From the NCBI RefSeq assembly GCF_009711165.2, contig NZ_WMID02000039.1, forward strand, positions 1-46,848: a stretch of 46,848 nt of DNA, read 5' to 3'. The notes under the pieces were generated by a model. The model searched no databases. It saw nothing but the letters and a program-made list of their open reading frames with translations, and was not told the origin of the DNA. Below, in pieces: positions 33,595 through 41,466 of this stretch (position 1 is its first letter; each line of letters opens with the position of its first letter). Made by a program: the position numbers and the translations under genes. Source of the DNA: Flavobacterium sp. MC2016-06 (GTDB taxonomy: Bacteria > Bacteroidota > Bacteroidia > Flavobacteriales > Flavobacteriaceae).

Positions 33595-33598
33595 TGTA
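33591..33598 (-). promoter_or_regulatory. -7 box of the marR promoter
   Basis: The minus strand reads TACATTTG. A TTG lies 22 nt further upstream (33621-33623) as a candidate -33. Both elements fall within or against the two operator palindromes. Confidence 0.65.
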
Positions 33599-33611
33599 CT
33601 CTAATTGATAG

Positions 33612-33623
33612 TTGTATATACAA
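33612..33623. promoter_or_regulatory. MarR operator, distal copy
   Basis: TTGTATATACAA, a perfect 12-nt palindrome identical to the core of the proximal copy. The centres are 30 bp apart (about three helical turns), placing both on the same face of DNA. Confidence 0.8.
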
Positions 33624-33755
33624 GTGTTGTGTTAATATTTTGTTAATTCTATTTTTAGGAAATGATAGGCAGTATTTAAATAAGAATAAAAGTACTTTGT
33701 TTTTTAATTCAAAATACTGGAATACTGATGTTTAACTAAAAATTAAAGTAACTAT

Positions 33756-33956
33756 AACTTTGACAAAGTTTTAAATTTTGTCAAAGTTCTTACAGCTTAT
33801 TAACTCGAAAGGTTTTTAAAATCTGCCTGTTTGTTTTGCGTGAGGGATAGGAGCTGACTGCCGAAGCAGTGCGGATAGCCCGACAGCATCCCGATAAAAG
33901 GGCATATAAGCGTAAAGTAAATTACGCCCTTTTATTGGGATGGTGGCACGCCCAGA
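33756..33956. repeat. AACTTTGACAAAGTT palindrome and GGGATAGGAGCTGA...GCACGCCC element
   Basis: 33756-33788 is a copy of the palindrome at 114-146 with one mismatch. 33836-33956 is a longer version of the GCGTTAGGGATGG family, with an inner stem aaaagggcataTaagcg.../...acgcccttttat. The 33624-34101 spacer (about 480 nt) has no coding sequence. Confidence 0.7.
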
Positions 33957-33973
33957 TGATCAAAGTTATATTT

Positions 33974-34097
33974 TGTTTCAGGTTTCAGGTTCAAAGTTTG
34001 CTAGCTTGAAACAAAAAAAAAAAAACCTATAGGTTTTTAAATCTATAGGGTATTGCATTTTATAACTTGAAACTTGAAACAAAGAAAACTTGAAACA
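33974..34097. repeat. GTTTCAGGTTTCAGG / CTTGAAACTTGAAAC repeat with inner hairpin
   Basis: The outer family is the one seen in the trp spacers. The centre contains aaaacctatagg / cctatagattt-like sequence (34023-34051) followed by a terminator-like A/T run. It sits just after the DUF6691/YeeE gene. Confidence 0.65.
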
Positions 34098-34101
34098 AAT
34101 T

Positions 34102-34581
34102 TTAATGTGGAAGTTTGTCTTTTAGCAAACCATAAACCCAAGTTCCGGCAATAGCACTAACTAAAGTTACCACGATTACGGTAACTCCTGTACCAATTTG
34201 TGCAAAAAGCGGTCCTGGACATGCGCCCGTTATTGCCCATCCGAAGCCAAATAAAAGACCTCCGTAGATTTGTCCTTTACTGAAAGTTTTAGGCTGAATT
34301 TCGATTTTTTCGCCTTGAAGGGTTTTAATATTAAATTTTTTAATCAGCCAAACCGATATAACTCCTACCACAACTGCGCTTCCAATTACACCATACATAA
34401 AGAAGGATTGTAAATGAAACATTTCCTGAATGCGATACCAACTGATGATTTCTGCTTTTACGAATACAATTCCGAAGAAGATTCCAACGATTAAATATTT
34501 AAGATTTCCAAATGCCGAATCTTTCAATTGACTTCCATTGATTCCTTCTGTGTCTGTATTTTTATTTTCTAAATTATTCAT
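34102..34581 (-). CDS. YeeE/YedE half-protein (DUF6691 type), sulfur-compound transport
   Basis: 159 residues with four hydrophobic segments. It carries the conserved FGWAITGACPGPLFAQIG motif (about residues 114-131) with the Cys that, in YeeE-family thiosulfate channels, contacts the substrate. It is the C-terminal half of the full-length YeeE fold, encoded separately. It starts 10 nt after its partner ends, so the two probably assemble as one transporter. Confidence 0.87.
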   Translation of the reverse strand: MNNLENKNTDTEGINGSQLKDSAFGNLKYLIVGIFFGIVFVKAEIISWYRIQEMFHLQSFFMYGVIGSAVVVGVISVWLIKKFNIKTLQGEKIEIQPKTFSKGQIYGGLLFGFGWAITGACPGPLFAQIGTGVTVIVVTLVSAIAGTWVYGLLKDKLPH

Positions 34582-34591
34582 TTTTGAAATT

Positions 34592-35161
34592 TTAAAGTGA
34601 AAGAATATAAGGTAAAATCAAAAGAGACATTATAAAACCGCCAATCATAAAACAGATTGTAGCGACTAATGAAGGCCATTGTAAATTTGAAAGTCCCATA
34701 ATCGCATGACCACTTGTACATCCGCCAGCGTAACGCGTTCCGAAACCAACCATAAATCCGCCAACGACAATCATTATAAATCCACGAAGTGTAAATAAAC
34801 TTTCCCAAGAAAAAAGCTGTGCAGGCAATAATCCTGTATGATCTGTAATGCCGTAAGTCGATAATTCTGCTGAAAGTTCTGGAGTAATTTGAACCGCATT
34901 AGGGTTTGATAAAAATGCAGTTGCAATGATTCCACCTAAAAATATTCCGAAAACGAAGAATAGATTCCAACTTTCTTTTTTCCAATCGTATTTAAAAAAT
35001 GAAATATTTGAAGGAATACATGCCGCGCAAATATGTCGTAATGACGAACTAATCCCGAAAGATTTATTTCCGATGATTAATAAAATTGGAACAGTTAATC
35101 CAATTAAAGGGCCAGCAATGTACCAAGGCCAAGGTTCTCGTATGATTTCTAATATTCCCAT
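34592..35161 (-). CDS. YeeE/YedE half-protein, sulfur-compound transport
   Basis: 189 residues with about five hydrophobic segments. The signature GFGTRYAGGCTSGHAIMGLSNLQWPS (split as GTRYAGGCTSGH, about residues 142-153) supplies the second conserved Cys. It is the N-terminal half-partner of the next gene. The pair lies downstream of the metallo-beta-lactamase/rhodanese gene across a 152-nt spacer with an inverted repeat, and is likely co-expressed with it. Likely substrate is thiosulfate or a related sulfane-sulfur compound, from family knowledge. Confidence 0.87.
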   Translation of the reverse strand: MGILEIIREPWPWYIAGPLIGLTVPILLIIGNKSFGISSSLRHICAACIPSNISFFKYDWKKESWNLFFVFGIFLGGIIATAFLSNPNAVQITPELSAELSTYGITDHTGLLPAQLFSWESLFTLRGFIMIVVGGFMVGFGTRYAGGCTSGHAIMGLSNLQWPSLVATICFMIGGFIMSLLILPYILSL

Positions 35162-35194
35162 GTTCTACTTTAAAAATTAGATTTTTTCTTTTTT

Positions 35195-35296
35195 TACCAT
35201 TAAGAGATTAAGAAAATAAAGATTTAGCGGCTTAACTAAACTTAATAAAGAATGATTAAGAGCCAGTGACTTAATAAACTTAATATCTTAATGGTA
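35195..35296. repeat. TACCATTAAGAGATTAAG inverted repeat
   Basis: taccattaagagattaag (35195-35212) pairs with cttaatatcttaatggta (35279-35296) with one mismatch, around about 66 nt that includes an inner agattaag-like stem. It lies between the metallo-beta-lactamase/rhodanese and YeeE genes. Confidence 0.75.
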
Positions 35297-35313
35297 AAAA
35301 ATATTTTAAATGT

Positions 35314-36732
35314 TTATGCTTTTAAAACTTTACTTTGACAAACAAAATCAGATTTTGGGATTTCTGTTTTAGAGATCGCTCCAAAACCGCCTTCTACTTC
35401 AGAGAAGTTTCTAAAACCACGCGCTTGCAAAATAGACGCCGCAATCATACTGCGGTAACCGCCGGCACAATGCAGATAAAAATGTTCGTTTGGGTTAATA
35501 TCTTTTACCCAGTCATTAATATAAGCAAGTGGTTTGCTGTAAGCATCGTCAATATGTTCTGCAGCGTATTCGGTTTCTTTACGAATGTCGATTACTTTAT
35601 CTTCGGCAGGTTTAAAATCGTTTGCAAATTGTGCAGCTGTAATTCTGTTAACGGTATCAACTTCAAAACCTGCATTCTGCCAAGCTTCAAAACCACCTTG
35701 CAGATGTCCTATAATAGTATCAAAACCTACACGGCTTAAACGCGTTACTGTTTCTTCTTCCAGACCAGTTTCGGTAACCAATATAATAGGTTGTTTTACA
35801 TTAGCAATCAAAGTTCCAACCCACGGCGCAAAATCGCCATTGATACCTATATTAATAGATTGCGGAATAAATCCTTTGCTAAAATCTGCAGCACTTCTAG
35901 TATCTAGAATCAAAGCACCGGTTTCTTCGGCAACAGCTTCAAATTCGACAGCATTGATTGCTTTCATTCCGTTATTCAAAACAGATTCAAAACTTTCGTA
36001 ACCCGTTTTATTCATGGCAACATTCATGCTGAAATAAGCAGGCGGAGGCAATAATCCGTCAGTAACTTCGGTAATAAATTCAGCTTCCGTCATATTGGCA
36101 CGCAAAGCATAATTGGTTGCTTTTTGATTTCCGATAGTCGAAACCGTTTCTTTACTCATGTTTTTACCGCAGGCACTTCCGGCTCCGTGCGCAGGATAAA
36201 CGATAACATCGTCAGCCAAAGGCATGATTTTATCTCTTAGTGAGTGAAATAAAATTCCAGCCAATTGATCTTGCGTCATATTAGCTGCTTTTTGAGCTAA
36301 ATCTGGTCGGCCGACATCGCCAATAAATAAAGTATCGCCAGAGAAAATCGCATGATCTTTTCCGTTTTCGTCAATCAATAAATAAGTCGTGCTTTCCATA
36401 GTATGACCTGGAGTATGCAGCGCTTTTATCGTGATATTTCCGATTTTAAATTCTTGTCCGTCTTTTGCAGAAATGCAGTCAAATTCGCAGGCAGCATTTG
36501 GTCCGTAAACAATTGGAGCTTGCGTTTCCTTGCTCAAATCAACATGACCAGAAACGAAATCTGCATGAAAATGCGTTTCAAAAATATATTTCAGTTTTAC
36601 ACCGTCGCGTTCTAAACGATCTAAATAAGGCTGAATTTCTCTAAGCGGATCTATAATGGCCGCTTCGCCATTTGAAGTGATATAATATGCACCTTGCGCA
36701 AGGCATCCGGTGTAAATTTGTTCTATTTTCAT
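35314..36732 (-). CDS. Metallo-beta-lactamase fold protein with two rhodanese domains (persulfide dioxygenase type)
   Basis: 472 residues. The N-terminal metallo-beta-lactamase domain has ETHFHADFVSGHVDL (about residues 51-65), LHTPGHTMEST and FSGDTLFIGDVGRPDL, the iron-ligand pattern of ETHE1/CstB-like persulfide dioxygenases. Two rhodanese domains follow: the first (about 255-350) has no active-site Cys (LVTETGLEEE), the second (about 365-465) has it in FYLHCAGGYRSM. It probably oxidises or transfers sulfane sulfur in sulfide detoxification. Its promoter carries a Crp/Fnr-like site shared with the TauE/SafE gene. Confidence 0.9.
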   Translation of the reverse strand: MKIEQIYTGCLAQGAYYITSNGEAAIIDPLREIQPYLDRLERDGVKLKYIFETHFHADFVSGHVDLSKETQAPIVYGPNAACEFDCISAKDGQEFKIGNITIKALHTPGHTMESTTYLLIDENGKDHAIFSGDTLFIGDVGRPDLAQKAANMTQDQLAGILFHSLRDKIMPLADDVIVYPAHGAGSACGKNMSKETVSTIGNQKATNYALRANMTEAEFITEVTDGLLPPPAYFSMNVAMNKTGYESFESVLNNGMKAINAVEFEAVAEETGALILDTRSAADFSKGFIPQSINIGINGDFAPWVGTLIANVKQPIILVTETGLEEETVTRLSRVGFDTIIGHLQGGFEAWQNAGFEVDTVNRITAAQFANDFKPAEDKVIDIRKETEYAAEHIDDAYSKPLAYINDWVKDINPNEHFYLHCAGGYRSMIAASILQARGFRNFSEVEGGFGAISKTEIPKSDFVCQSKVLKA

Positions 36733-36758
36733 GATAGGGGGATCTAAAATAATGTATG

Positions 36759-36766
36759 CAAAGGTA
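36759..36766 (-). promoter_or_regulatory. -7 box of the metallo-beta-lactamase/rhodanese promoter
   Basis: The minus strand reads TACCTTTG, an exact TAnnTTTG. No -33 TTG is present at the usual distance, which suits an activator-dependent promoter. Confidence 0.65.
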
Positions 36767-36788
36767 ACTTTGTTTTTTTAGAAAATAA

Positions 36789-36802
36789 GTGACTAATGTT
36801 AC
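36789..36802. promoter_or_regulatory. Crp/Fnr-like site (GTAACATTAGTCAC)
   Basis: An imperfect inverted repeat GTnAC-N4-GTnAC (minus reading GTAACATTAGTCAC). It ends 22 nt upstream of the -7 box, the same distance as in the TauE/SafE promoter at 42299-42312. Its centre is about 41 nt upstream of the likely transcription start, a class II activator position. Confidence 0.65.
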
Positions 36803-36837
36803 AGAAATACGATTTTAATTCAAATAAGTCAGAGTTT

Positions 36838-36920
36838 AAACCATATAAGTGATATAAGTTCAATTAAGTCAAGGTTTAATCCATTCGAGCTTATATTAAC
36901 TTACATCACTTATATGGTTT
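36838..36920. repeat. AAACCATATAAGTGATATAAGTT inverted repeat
   Basis: 23-nt arms at 36838-36860 and 36898-36920 are reverse complements with one mismatch, with a 37-nt spacer. They lie between the divergent metallo-beta-lactamase/rhodanese and cydA promoters and may insulate them. Confidence 0.8.
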
Positions 36921-37001
36921 CAAAAAAAACACTGTTGAAAAGTTTAACAAATATGGGCGGATAAACTTTTTTTTAAGACCATGATTTCGGGTTTTAATGG
37001 G

Positions 37002-37009
37002 TAAATTTG
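37002..37009 (+). promoter_or_regulatory. -7 box of the cydAB promoter
   Basis: TAAATTTG, an exact TAnnTTTG, 27 nt before the cydA ATG at 37037. No GTnAC-type site lies at the matching distance upstream, so this operon is not under the same control by that criterion. Confidence 0.6.
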
Positions 37010-37036
37010 TGGGACTTCATAAATAAAATACCACTC

Positions 37037-38383
37037 ATGGAAGAAATGCTTTTTTATGACCGAATGCAATTTGCCTTCACAATTACCTTTCACTATCTTT
37101 TTCCGCAGCTTACAATGGGTCTTTCGCTGATCATTGTTTACTTTAAATGGAAATATCTTAAAACTCAAAACGAACAATACAATCACGCTACGCATTTTTG
37201 GATGAAAATATTCGCCTTAAATTTTGCAATGGGCGTTGTTACGGGAATTCCGATGGAGTTTCAGTTTGGAACCAATTGGGCTAAATTCTCCGAATTAACG
37301 GGGGGAATTATCGGACAAACGCTGGCAATGGAAGGAATGTTTTCCTTTTTCTTAGAATCCTCTTTTTTAGGTTTGTTTTTATTTGGAGAAAAACTCCTCG
37401 GACATAAATGGCATTTTGTGACGGGATTATTAATATGTATTGGTTCGTGGGCCAGCGGTTTTTTAATTATTGCGACACATTCGTGGATGCAGAATCCTGT
37501 AGGATATGAAATTCTGGAAAACGGAAAATTTGTATTGAATAATTTTCAGGCTTTGTTTTTAAATCCTTGGCTTTGGCCTTCTTATCTGCACAATCAAGCG
37601 GCTTCTTTGGTTACTAGTTCGTTTTTTGTGGCTGGAATTGGTGCTTTCTATATTTTGAGTAAAAAGAATGTTTATTACGGAAAATTGTTCCTGAAAACAG
37701 GCGTTATTTTCGGATTGATTTCGAGTATTATTGTTGCGGTTCCAACGGGAGATTTACTGGCTAAAAATGTAGTAAAATATCAGCCCGTGACTTTTGCCGG
37801 AATGGAAGGCATTTTTCATACCGAAAAGAAAGGTTCTGAAATTGTTTTAATTGGACAACCCGATGTAAAAGACAAAAAGCTGGACAATAAAATCGCGGTT
37901 CCTAATATATTGAGTTTCCTAACTTATGGAAACTGGAATCAGGAAATAAAAGGTCTAGACCAATTTGAAGAGGATTTGCATCCAACAAATATTTCTGGAC
38001 TTTATTATGCCTATCATATTATGGTAGGGCTTGGAACTGTATTTATTGGGTTGATGGCTTTGGCTCTTTTTCAATTAATTCGAGGAAAATTATTCGAAAC
38101 CAAATGGATTTTATGGTCGTTAATGTTTATGATGCCGTTTCCCTATATCGCCAATACAACAGGCTGGTATACGGCCGAATTAGGAAGACAACCGTGGCTT
38201 GTTTATAATTTATTACGAACTTCTGCGGGCGCTTCGCCAACGGTTTCTTCAGGAAATACGCTGTTTACTTTATTAGGTTTTATAGGGTTGTATCTTTTAC
38301 TCGGAATGCTTTTTTTATTATTGATTGGAAAAATCATTGGTAAAGGACCAAATCACGTCGAACTTTCAACAGAAAAAATATAA
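37037..38383 (+). CDS. cydA: Cytochrome bd ubiquinol oxidase subunit I
   Basis: 448 residues from MEEMLFYDRMQFAFT; the frame also opens at a TTG at 37007, which overlaps the -7 box and is rejected. Heme-ligand His is in FTITFHYLFPQLTMG, with further landmarks EFQFGTNWAKFSELTGG, a GxxxW region (FVTGLLICIGSWASG) and the conserved GRQPWLVYNLLRTSAGAS. It is shorter than E. coli CydA, with a short Q-loop. Together with CydB it reduces O2 with quinol and does not pump protons. bd oxidases are resistant to sulfide, which fits the surrounding sulfur genes. Confidence 0.95.
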   Translation: MEEMLFYDRMQFAFTITFHYLFPQLTMGLSLIIVYFKWKYLKTQNEQYNHATHFWMKIFALNFAMGVVTGIPMEFQFGTNWAKFSELTGGIIGQTLAMEGMFSFFLESSFLGLFLFGEKLLGHKWHFVTGLLICIGSWASGFLIIATHSWMQNPVGYEILENGKFVLNNFQALFLNPWLWPSYLHNQAASLVTSSFFVAGIGAFYILSKKNVYYGKLFLKTGVIFGLISSIIVAVPTGDLLAKNVVKYQPVTFAGMEGIFHTEKKGSEIVLIGQPDVKDKKLDNKIAVPNILSFLTYGNWNQEIKGLDQFEEDLHPTNISGLYYAYHIMVGLGTVFIGLMALALFQLIRGKLFETKWILWSLMFMMPFPYIANTTGWYTAELGRQPWLVYNLLRTSAGASPTVSSGNTLFTLLGFIGLYLLLGMLFLLLIGKIIGKGPNHVELSTEKI

Positions 38384-38385
38384 TT

Positions 38386-39462
38386 ATGGAATTTTTTTGG
38401 TACGTTGTTTTAATGGGAATTTTGGCTGTTTATATTGTTTTAGACGGTTACGATTTTGGAGCAGGAATTATTCATCTATTTTTTGCTAAAACTGAAAAAG
38501 ATAAAAAAGCAATTACAAGCGCAATTGGTCCGTTTTGGGATGCCAATGAGGTTTGGATTATTGCTGCAGGAGGTGTTTTGTTTTTTGCATTTCCAACTTT
38601 ATATGCTTCATCTTTCAGCGGATTTTATCTGCCTTTGATTATGATTTTGTGGCTTTTGATTTTCCGTGCGATTGGTTTAGAAATGCGCGGACAAATTCAT
38701 CATCCAATGTGGGAAGCAGTTTGGGATAAAGCTTTTGGAATTGCGAGTTTACTTTTGGCTCTTTTCTTCGGAATTGCATTAGGAAATATTGTTCGCGGCG
38801 TTAATTTAGGAATGGTCGAAAATGGAGTTTCTACGCAGGAAGCACATTTTTTCTTTCTGCCTTTATGGAATCCGACTTTTAGTCCGCAGGCCAATGAATT
38901 GGGAATTATTGATTGGTTTACACTTTTTCTTGGAGTTGTGAGCGTTGTAGCCTTAACAATTCACGGTGCAAATTGGATTATTTATAAAACGAATTCTTCT
39001 TTAAATGCTCATCTTAAAAATGTGGTTTTTAAACTCAATATTGTTCTACTGGTTTTGGTTTGTATTTCATTACAAATTTGGCATTTTATTGAGCCGAAAC
39101 CGTTTCATAATTTTGTAGAAAATCCGATTCTTTGGTTTTTTCCGCTAATGACTTTTATTGGTATTTTGGGATTATTTAAAGTGCGTTCGTATAAAAAAGA
39201 CGGACATGGTTTTATATTCTCGACTTTGTTTCTAGTTGGCGGTTTTGCATCGACAGCCGTTTCTATTTTTCCGAATGTTCTGCCGTCGACCAATAAGGTA
39301 AATCCGTCATTAACGATTTATAATACTGCCGCTGGCGAATACGGATTATCCGCCGGAATGAGTTGGTTTTTTGTGGCTTTGGCTTTGGTAATTGTTTATT
39401 TTATTATTCAGTATCGTGTTTTTAGCGGGAAAATGGATGATATTGGGTATGGGGAGCATTGA
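38386..39462 (+). CDS. cydB: Cytochrome bd ubiquinol oxidase subunit II
   Basis: 358 residues with eight to nine hydrophobic segments. The N-terminal LMGILAVYIVLDGYDFGAGI and AIGPFWDANEVWIIAAGG are diagnostic of CydB, and the C-terminal segment has YNTAAGEYGLSAGMSWFF. It follows cydA by 2 nt. No small CydX-like gene is evident after it; a hairpin and repeats follow directly. Confidence 0.95.
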   Translation: MEFFWYVVLMGILAVYIVLDGYDFGAGIIHLFFAKTEKDKKAITSAIGPFWDANEVWIIAAGGVLFFAFPTLYASSFSGFYLPLIMILWLLIFRAIGLEMRGQIHHPMWEAVWDKAFGIASLLLALFFGIALGNIVRGVNLGMVENGVSTQEAHFFFLPLWNPTFSPQANELGIIDWFTLFLGVVSVVALTIHGANWIIYKTNSSLNAHLKNVVFKLNIVLLVLVCISLQIWHFIEPKPFHNFVENPILWFFPLMTFIGILGLFKVRSYKKDGHGFIFSTLFLVGGFASTAVSIFPNVLPSTNKVNPSLTIYNTAAGEYGLSAGMSWFFVALALVIVYFIIQYRVFSGKMDDIGYGEH

Positions 39463-39554
39463 GTTTTTTGCCACTAATTGCACAAATTTTCACGAATTAA
39501 TTTTTATAAAAATTGAATAGCCATTGGTTTTAGCCAACGGTTTTTAATAAGGAA

Positions 39555-39600
39555 GTTGAAAGGCTTTAGCAAAAATTGTAAGTTTGGCTAAAGCCTTTTT
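39555..39600 (+). terminator. Terminator after cydAB
   Basis: aaaggctttagc (39559-39570) pairs with gctaaagccttt (39587-39598), followed by a T-run. Next to it are a ttttagccaacgg repeat (39524-39546) and a perfect ctccagctaaagctggag palindrome (39617-39634). Confidence 0.8.
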
Positions 39601-39683
39601 TGTATAGATTTGTTGACCTCCAGCTAAAGCTGGAGACAATTCAAAATAGAAACTTTTAAAAGAGAATTTCAATTAACCCGAGA

Positions 39684-39904
39684 TTGCGTTAGGGATGGGG
39701 CCTATTTATGCTCATTGTCAAAAAATATATTTACCAAAAAAGGGGAAACCTTCTTTAGATTATATTGTGATAGACTATAAACATTTTGACGGAATTCCTA
39801 TTGTAATTGGACAGCAACCCAATTATTTGAAAAATCAAATAGATCAATTTATCATTCAAAATTTTAATCAATATAGAAATCAATTAATCAAATTAAATTA
39901 CTAA
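39684..39904 (+). pseudogene. 5'-truncated gene, unknown (possible toxin C-terminus)
   Basis: The head of a GCGTTAGGGATGG repeat (39684-39699) runs straight into coding sequence from about 39700 to the TAA at 39904. The only ATG (39695) belongs to the repeat, so the original 5' end is missing. About 68 residues remain: HCQKIYLPKKGKPSLDYIVI then DYKHFDGIPIVIG and a Gln/Asn-rich helix. The DYKHFDG stretch could be a nuclease-like D...K, but I recognise no family. It is followed 2 nt later by an intact small gene, as in toxin-immunity pairs. Confidence 0.45.
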
Positions 39905-39906
39905 TT

Positions 39907-40362
39907 ATGCCAGATACCAAAATTACAAATGGAAACAATTTGGGCTTTTGGGTTCATGAAATTTACATGCAATTAGCCTATTGTTATATTTATGATGAAT
40001 TAATCAAACCACAATACAGTATAATAAATAAAGATGATATGCTTTATTCAATAAAGTTTCATATTGATGGTTATTCAACAGGTATTATGTCTTTAGGTTG
40101 GGAAAATTATACAAATAGTCAATCAGATAAGCAAATGATAATTTTAGTATTACAATCTGTAAAAACCAATTTGCAAAATAAAGGTGCAATTATAACTATT
40201 ACAGAATTACAAGCTATTCCAACTCAAGATGATCATTTTAAAACCTATTATAGAGATCCTTTTCCCACTTATCAATTAATCAAGATAGTTGATGCTTTAA
40301 TTGAGATTATTCAGGGCGATTGGACATCAACAAATTACAGTATGGATATTGAATATAAATAA
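39907..40362 (+). CDS. Unknown small cytoplasmic protein (possible immunity protein)
   Basis: 151 residues with no signal peptide or transmembrane helix: LGFWVHEIYMQLAYCYIYDE, FHIDGYSTGIMSLGWENY, MIILVLQSVKTNLQNKGAIITITELQ and a helical C-terminus VDALIEIIQGDW. The alternating helices and strands and the acidic, AT-rich character suit an immunity-type protein, but I recognise no family. Its start is 2 nt after the truncated frame. The next 500 nt are repeats and no gene. Confidence 0.55.
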   Translation: MPDTKITNGNNLGFWVHEIYMQLAYCYIYDELIKPQYSIINKDDMLYSIKFHIDGYSTGIMSLGWENYTNSQSDKQMIILVLQSVKTNLQNKGAIITITELQAIPTQDDHFKTYYRDPFPTYQLIKIVDALIEIIQGDWTSTNYSMDIEYK

Positions 40363-40383
40363 TGTGACACTCTGTACTCACGA

Positions 40384-40514
40384 GCGGGACGCTTGCGCCA
40401 GCGTGAAGGAAAACACAAGATGTAAGACGCACTGCTGTGCGCCTCTACGGAATAAATTGTGGAAATTCAATACGTGTTATTTTTTATTGTAGAGGCGCAC
40501 AGCAGTGCGTCTAC
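40384..40514. repeat. GACGCACTGCTGTGCGCCTCTAC inverted repeat
   Basis: gacgcactgctgtgcgcctctac (40427-40449) is answered by gtagaggcgcacagcagtgcgtc (40490-40512), an exact 23-nt inverted repeat with a 40-nt spacer. A gcgggacgcttgcgccagcgtg unit precedes it (40386-40407). It is more GC-rich than its surroundings. Confidence 0.8.
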
Positions 40515-40606
40515 GCTCCAAATGTCCATAATCTTTTCCATTAGCTAGCGTTCAAAAAAATATTACTGAGAAAAAAATAAAAACCGAAAAAGTCTATCAA
40601 CCCGAG

Positions 40607-40708
40607 TCTGCGTTAGGGATAGGAGCGGTATCCTTTTGTTTTTTTCTTTAAAAATCAAAAGATATAGCGGATAAGCCTCCTGATAGCTATCGGGAAAGGG
40701 AACGCTGA
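40607..40708. repeat. GCGTTAGGGATAGGAGCGGTATCC element, second copy
   Basis: A full copy of the element at 23842-23930, with AT-rich hairpin (ttttgtttttttctttaaaaatcaaaa) and a cctgatagctatcggg tail. Its head also occurs, cut short, at 39684-39699, so the two copies bracket the truncated gene pair. Confidence 0.75.
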
Positions 40709-40865
40709 AAGTATAGAAATCTGTTTTTGCTTAATTTTAATTGTATGAAAAATTGTACTTTTGGTTTGTGTAAATAGGATTGCATTATAATAAAACATGT
40801 AAAAATGTATAGTACATAAGCAAGCCTGTATTTTACCGATTTGATAATTTTTAAAGAATTTTAAA

Positions 40866-40873
40866 TATCTTTG
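40866..40873 (+). promoter_or_regulatory. -7 box of the XRE regulator promoter (leaderless)
   Basis: TATCTTTG, with TTTG 22 nt upstream at 40840-40843 as -33. The box ends 4 nt before the ATG at 40878, so transcription should start at or next to the ATG and the message is probably leaderless. Confidence 0.6.
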
Positions 40874-40877
40874 AACT

Positions 40878-41270
40878 ATGAGCACAGAAACTAGACCAAA
40901 ACACATAGGCCGAAATATTAGCCGAATAAGAGAGCTTCGCGGTATGAAACAAGGAGCCCTTGCTGATGCCATTGGCACAAGCCAACAGACTATTTCCGGC
41001 ATTGAAACCAGCGAAACTGTTGATTTTGAAAAACTGGTACAAATTGCAAAAGCACTTGGCGTTACAGTAGAAGCTATTGAAAATTTTACAGAAGAATCTG
41101 TTTTTAATTTCTTCAATAACTTTTATGATAATAGTGCTAATAATGGGCAAGGTTCATCTGGACCCATTTTTACTTTTAATCCGATAGATAAAGTAATTGA
41201 ACTTTACGAACGTCTGGTTCAGGCTGAAAAAGAAAAGGTAGAATATTTGGAGAAATTGCTGAATAAATAG
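40878..41270 (+). CDS. XRE-family HTH regulator with C-terminal coiled coil
   Basis: 130 residues. The N-terminal HTH_3 domain reads IGRNISRIRELRGMKQGALADAIGTSQQTISGIE (about residues 10-43), then a short linker rich in Phe/Asn (FNFFNNFYDNSANN) and a C-terminal helix KVIELYERLVQAEKEKVEYLEKLL that looks like a coiled coil for dimerisation. No partner toxin gene is adjacent. Targets are unknown. Confidence 0.88.
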   Translation: MSTETRPKHIGRNISRIRELRGMKQGALADAIGTSQQTISGIETSETVDFEKLVQIAKALGVTVEAIENFTEESVFNFFNNFYDNSANNGQGSSGPIFTFNPIDKVIELYERLVQAEKEKVEYLEKLLNK

Positions 41271-41286
41271 AACTCAAATAAAAAAT

Positions 41287-41325
41287 ACAAATCCGTTTAC
41301 TCTTAGGAATAAACGGATTTTTTTA
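41287..41325 (+). terminator. Terminator after the XRE gene
   Basis: aaatccgttta (41289-41299) pairs with taaacggattt (41310-41320), followed by five T. Confidence 0.85.
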
Positions 41326-41330
41326 GTTTC

Positions 41331-41443
41331 AACTTTGTCAAAGTTTTGAACTTTGACAAAGTTTAGGCTACAAGTTAAGTGAAACTAAAATTAAAACGTA
41401 TAGGTTTTCAACTTTGTCAAAGTTTTGAACTTTGACAAAGTTT
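41331..41443. repeat. Two tandem AACTTTGACAAAGTT palindromes
   Basis: Units at 41331-41363 and 41410-41442, each 15-nt arms around tt(t)g, are separated by 46 nt. They are copies of the palindrome at 114-146. They lie between two convergent genes, the XRE regulator and TauE/SafE. Confidence 0.8.
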
Positions 41444-41466
41444 ACGCTGCAATAGAAACCAAAATT

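Noticed and set aside
36961..37009. Crp/Fnr site upstream of cydA
   Set aside because: No GTnAC inverted repeat at the position matching the other two promoters.
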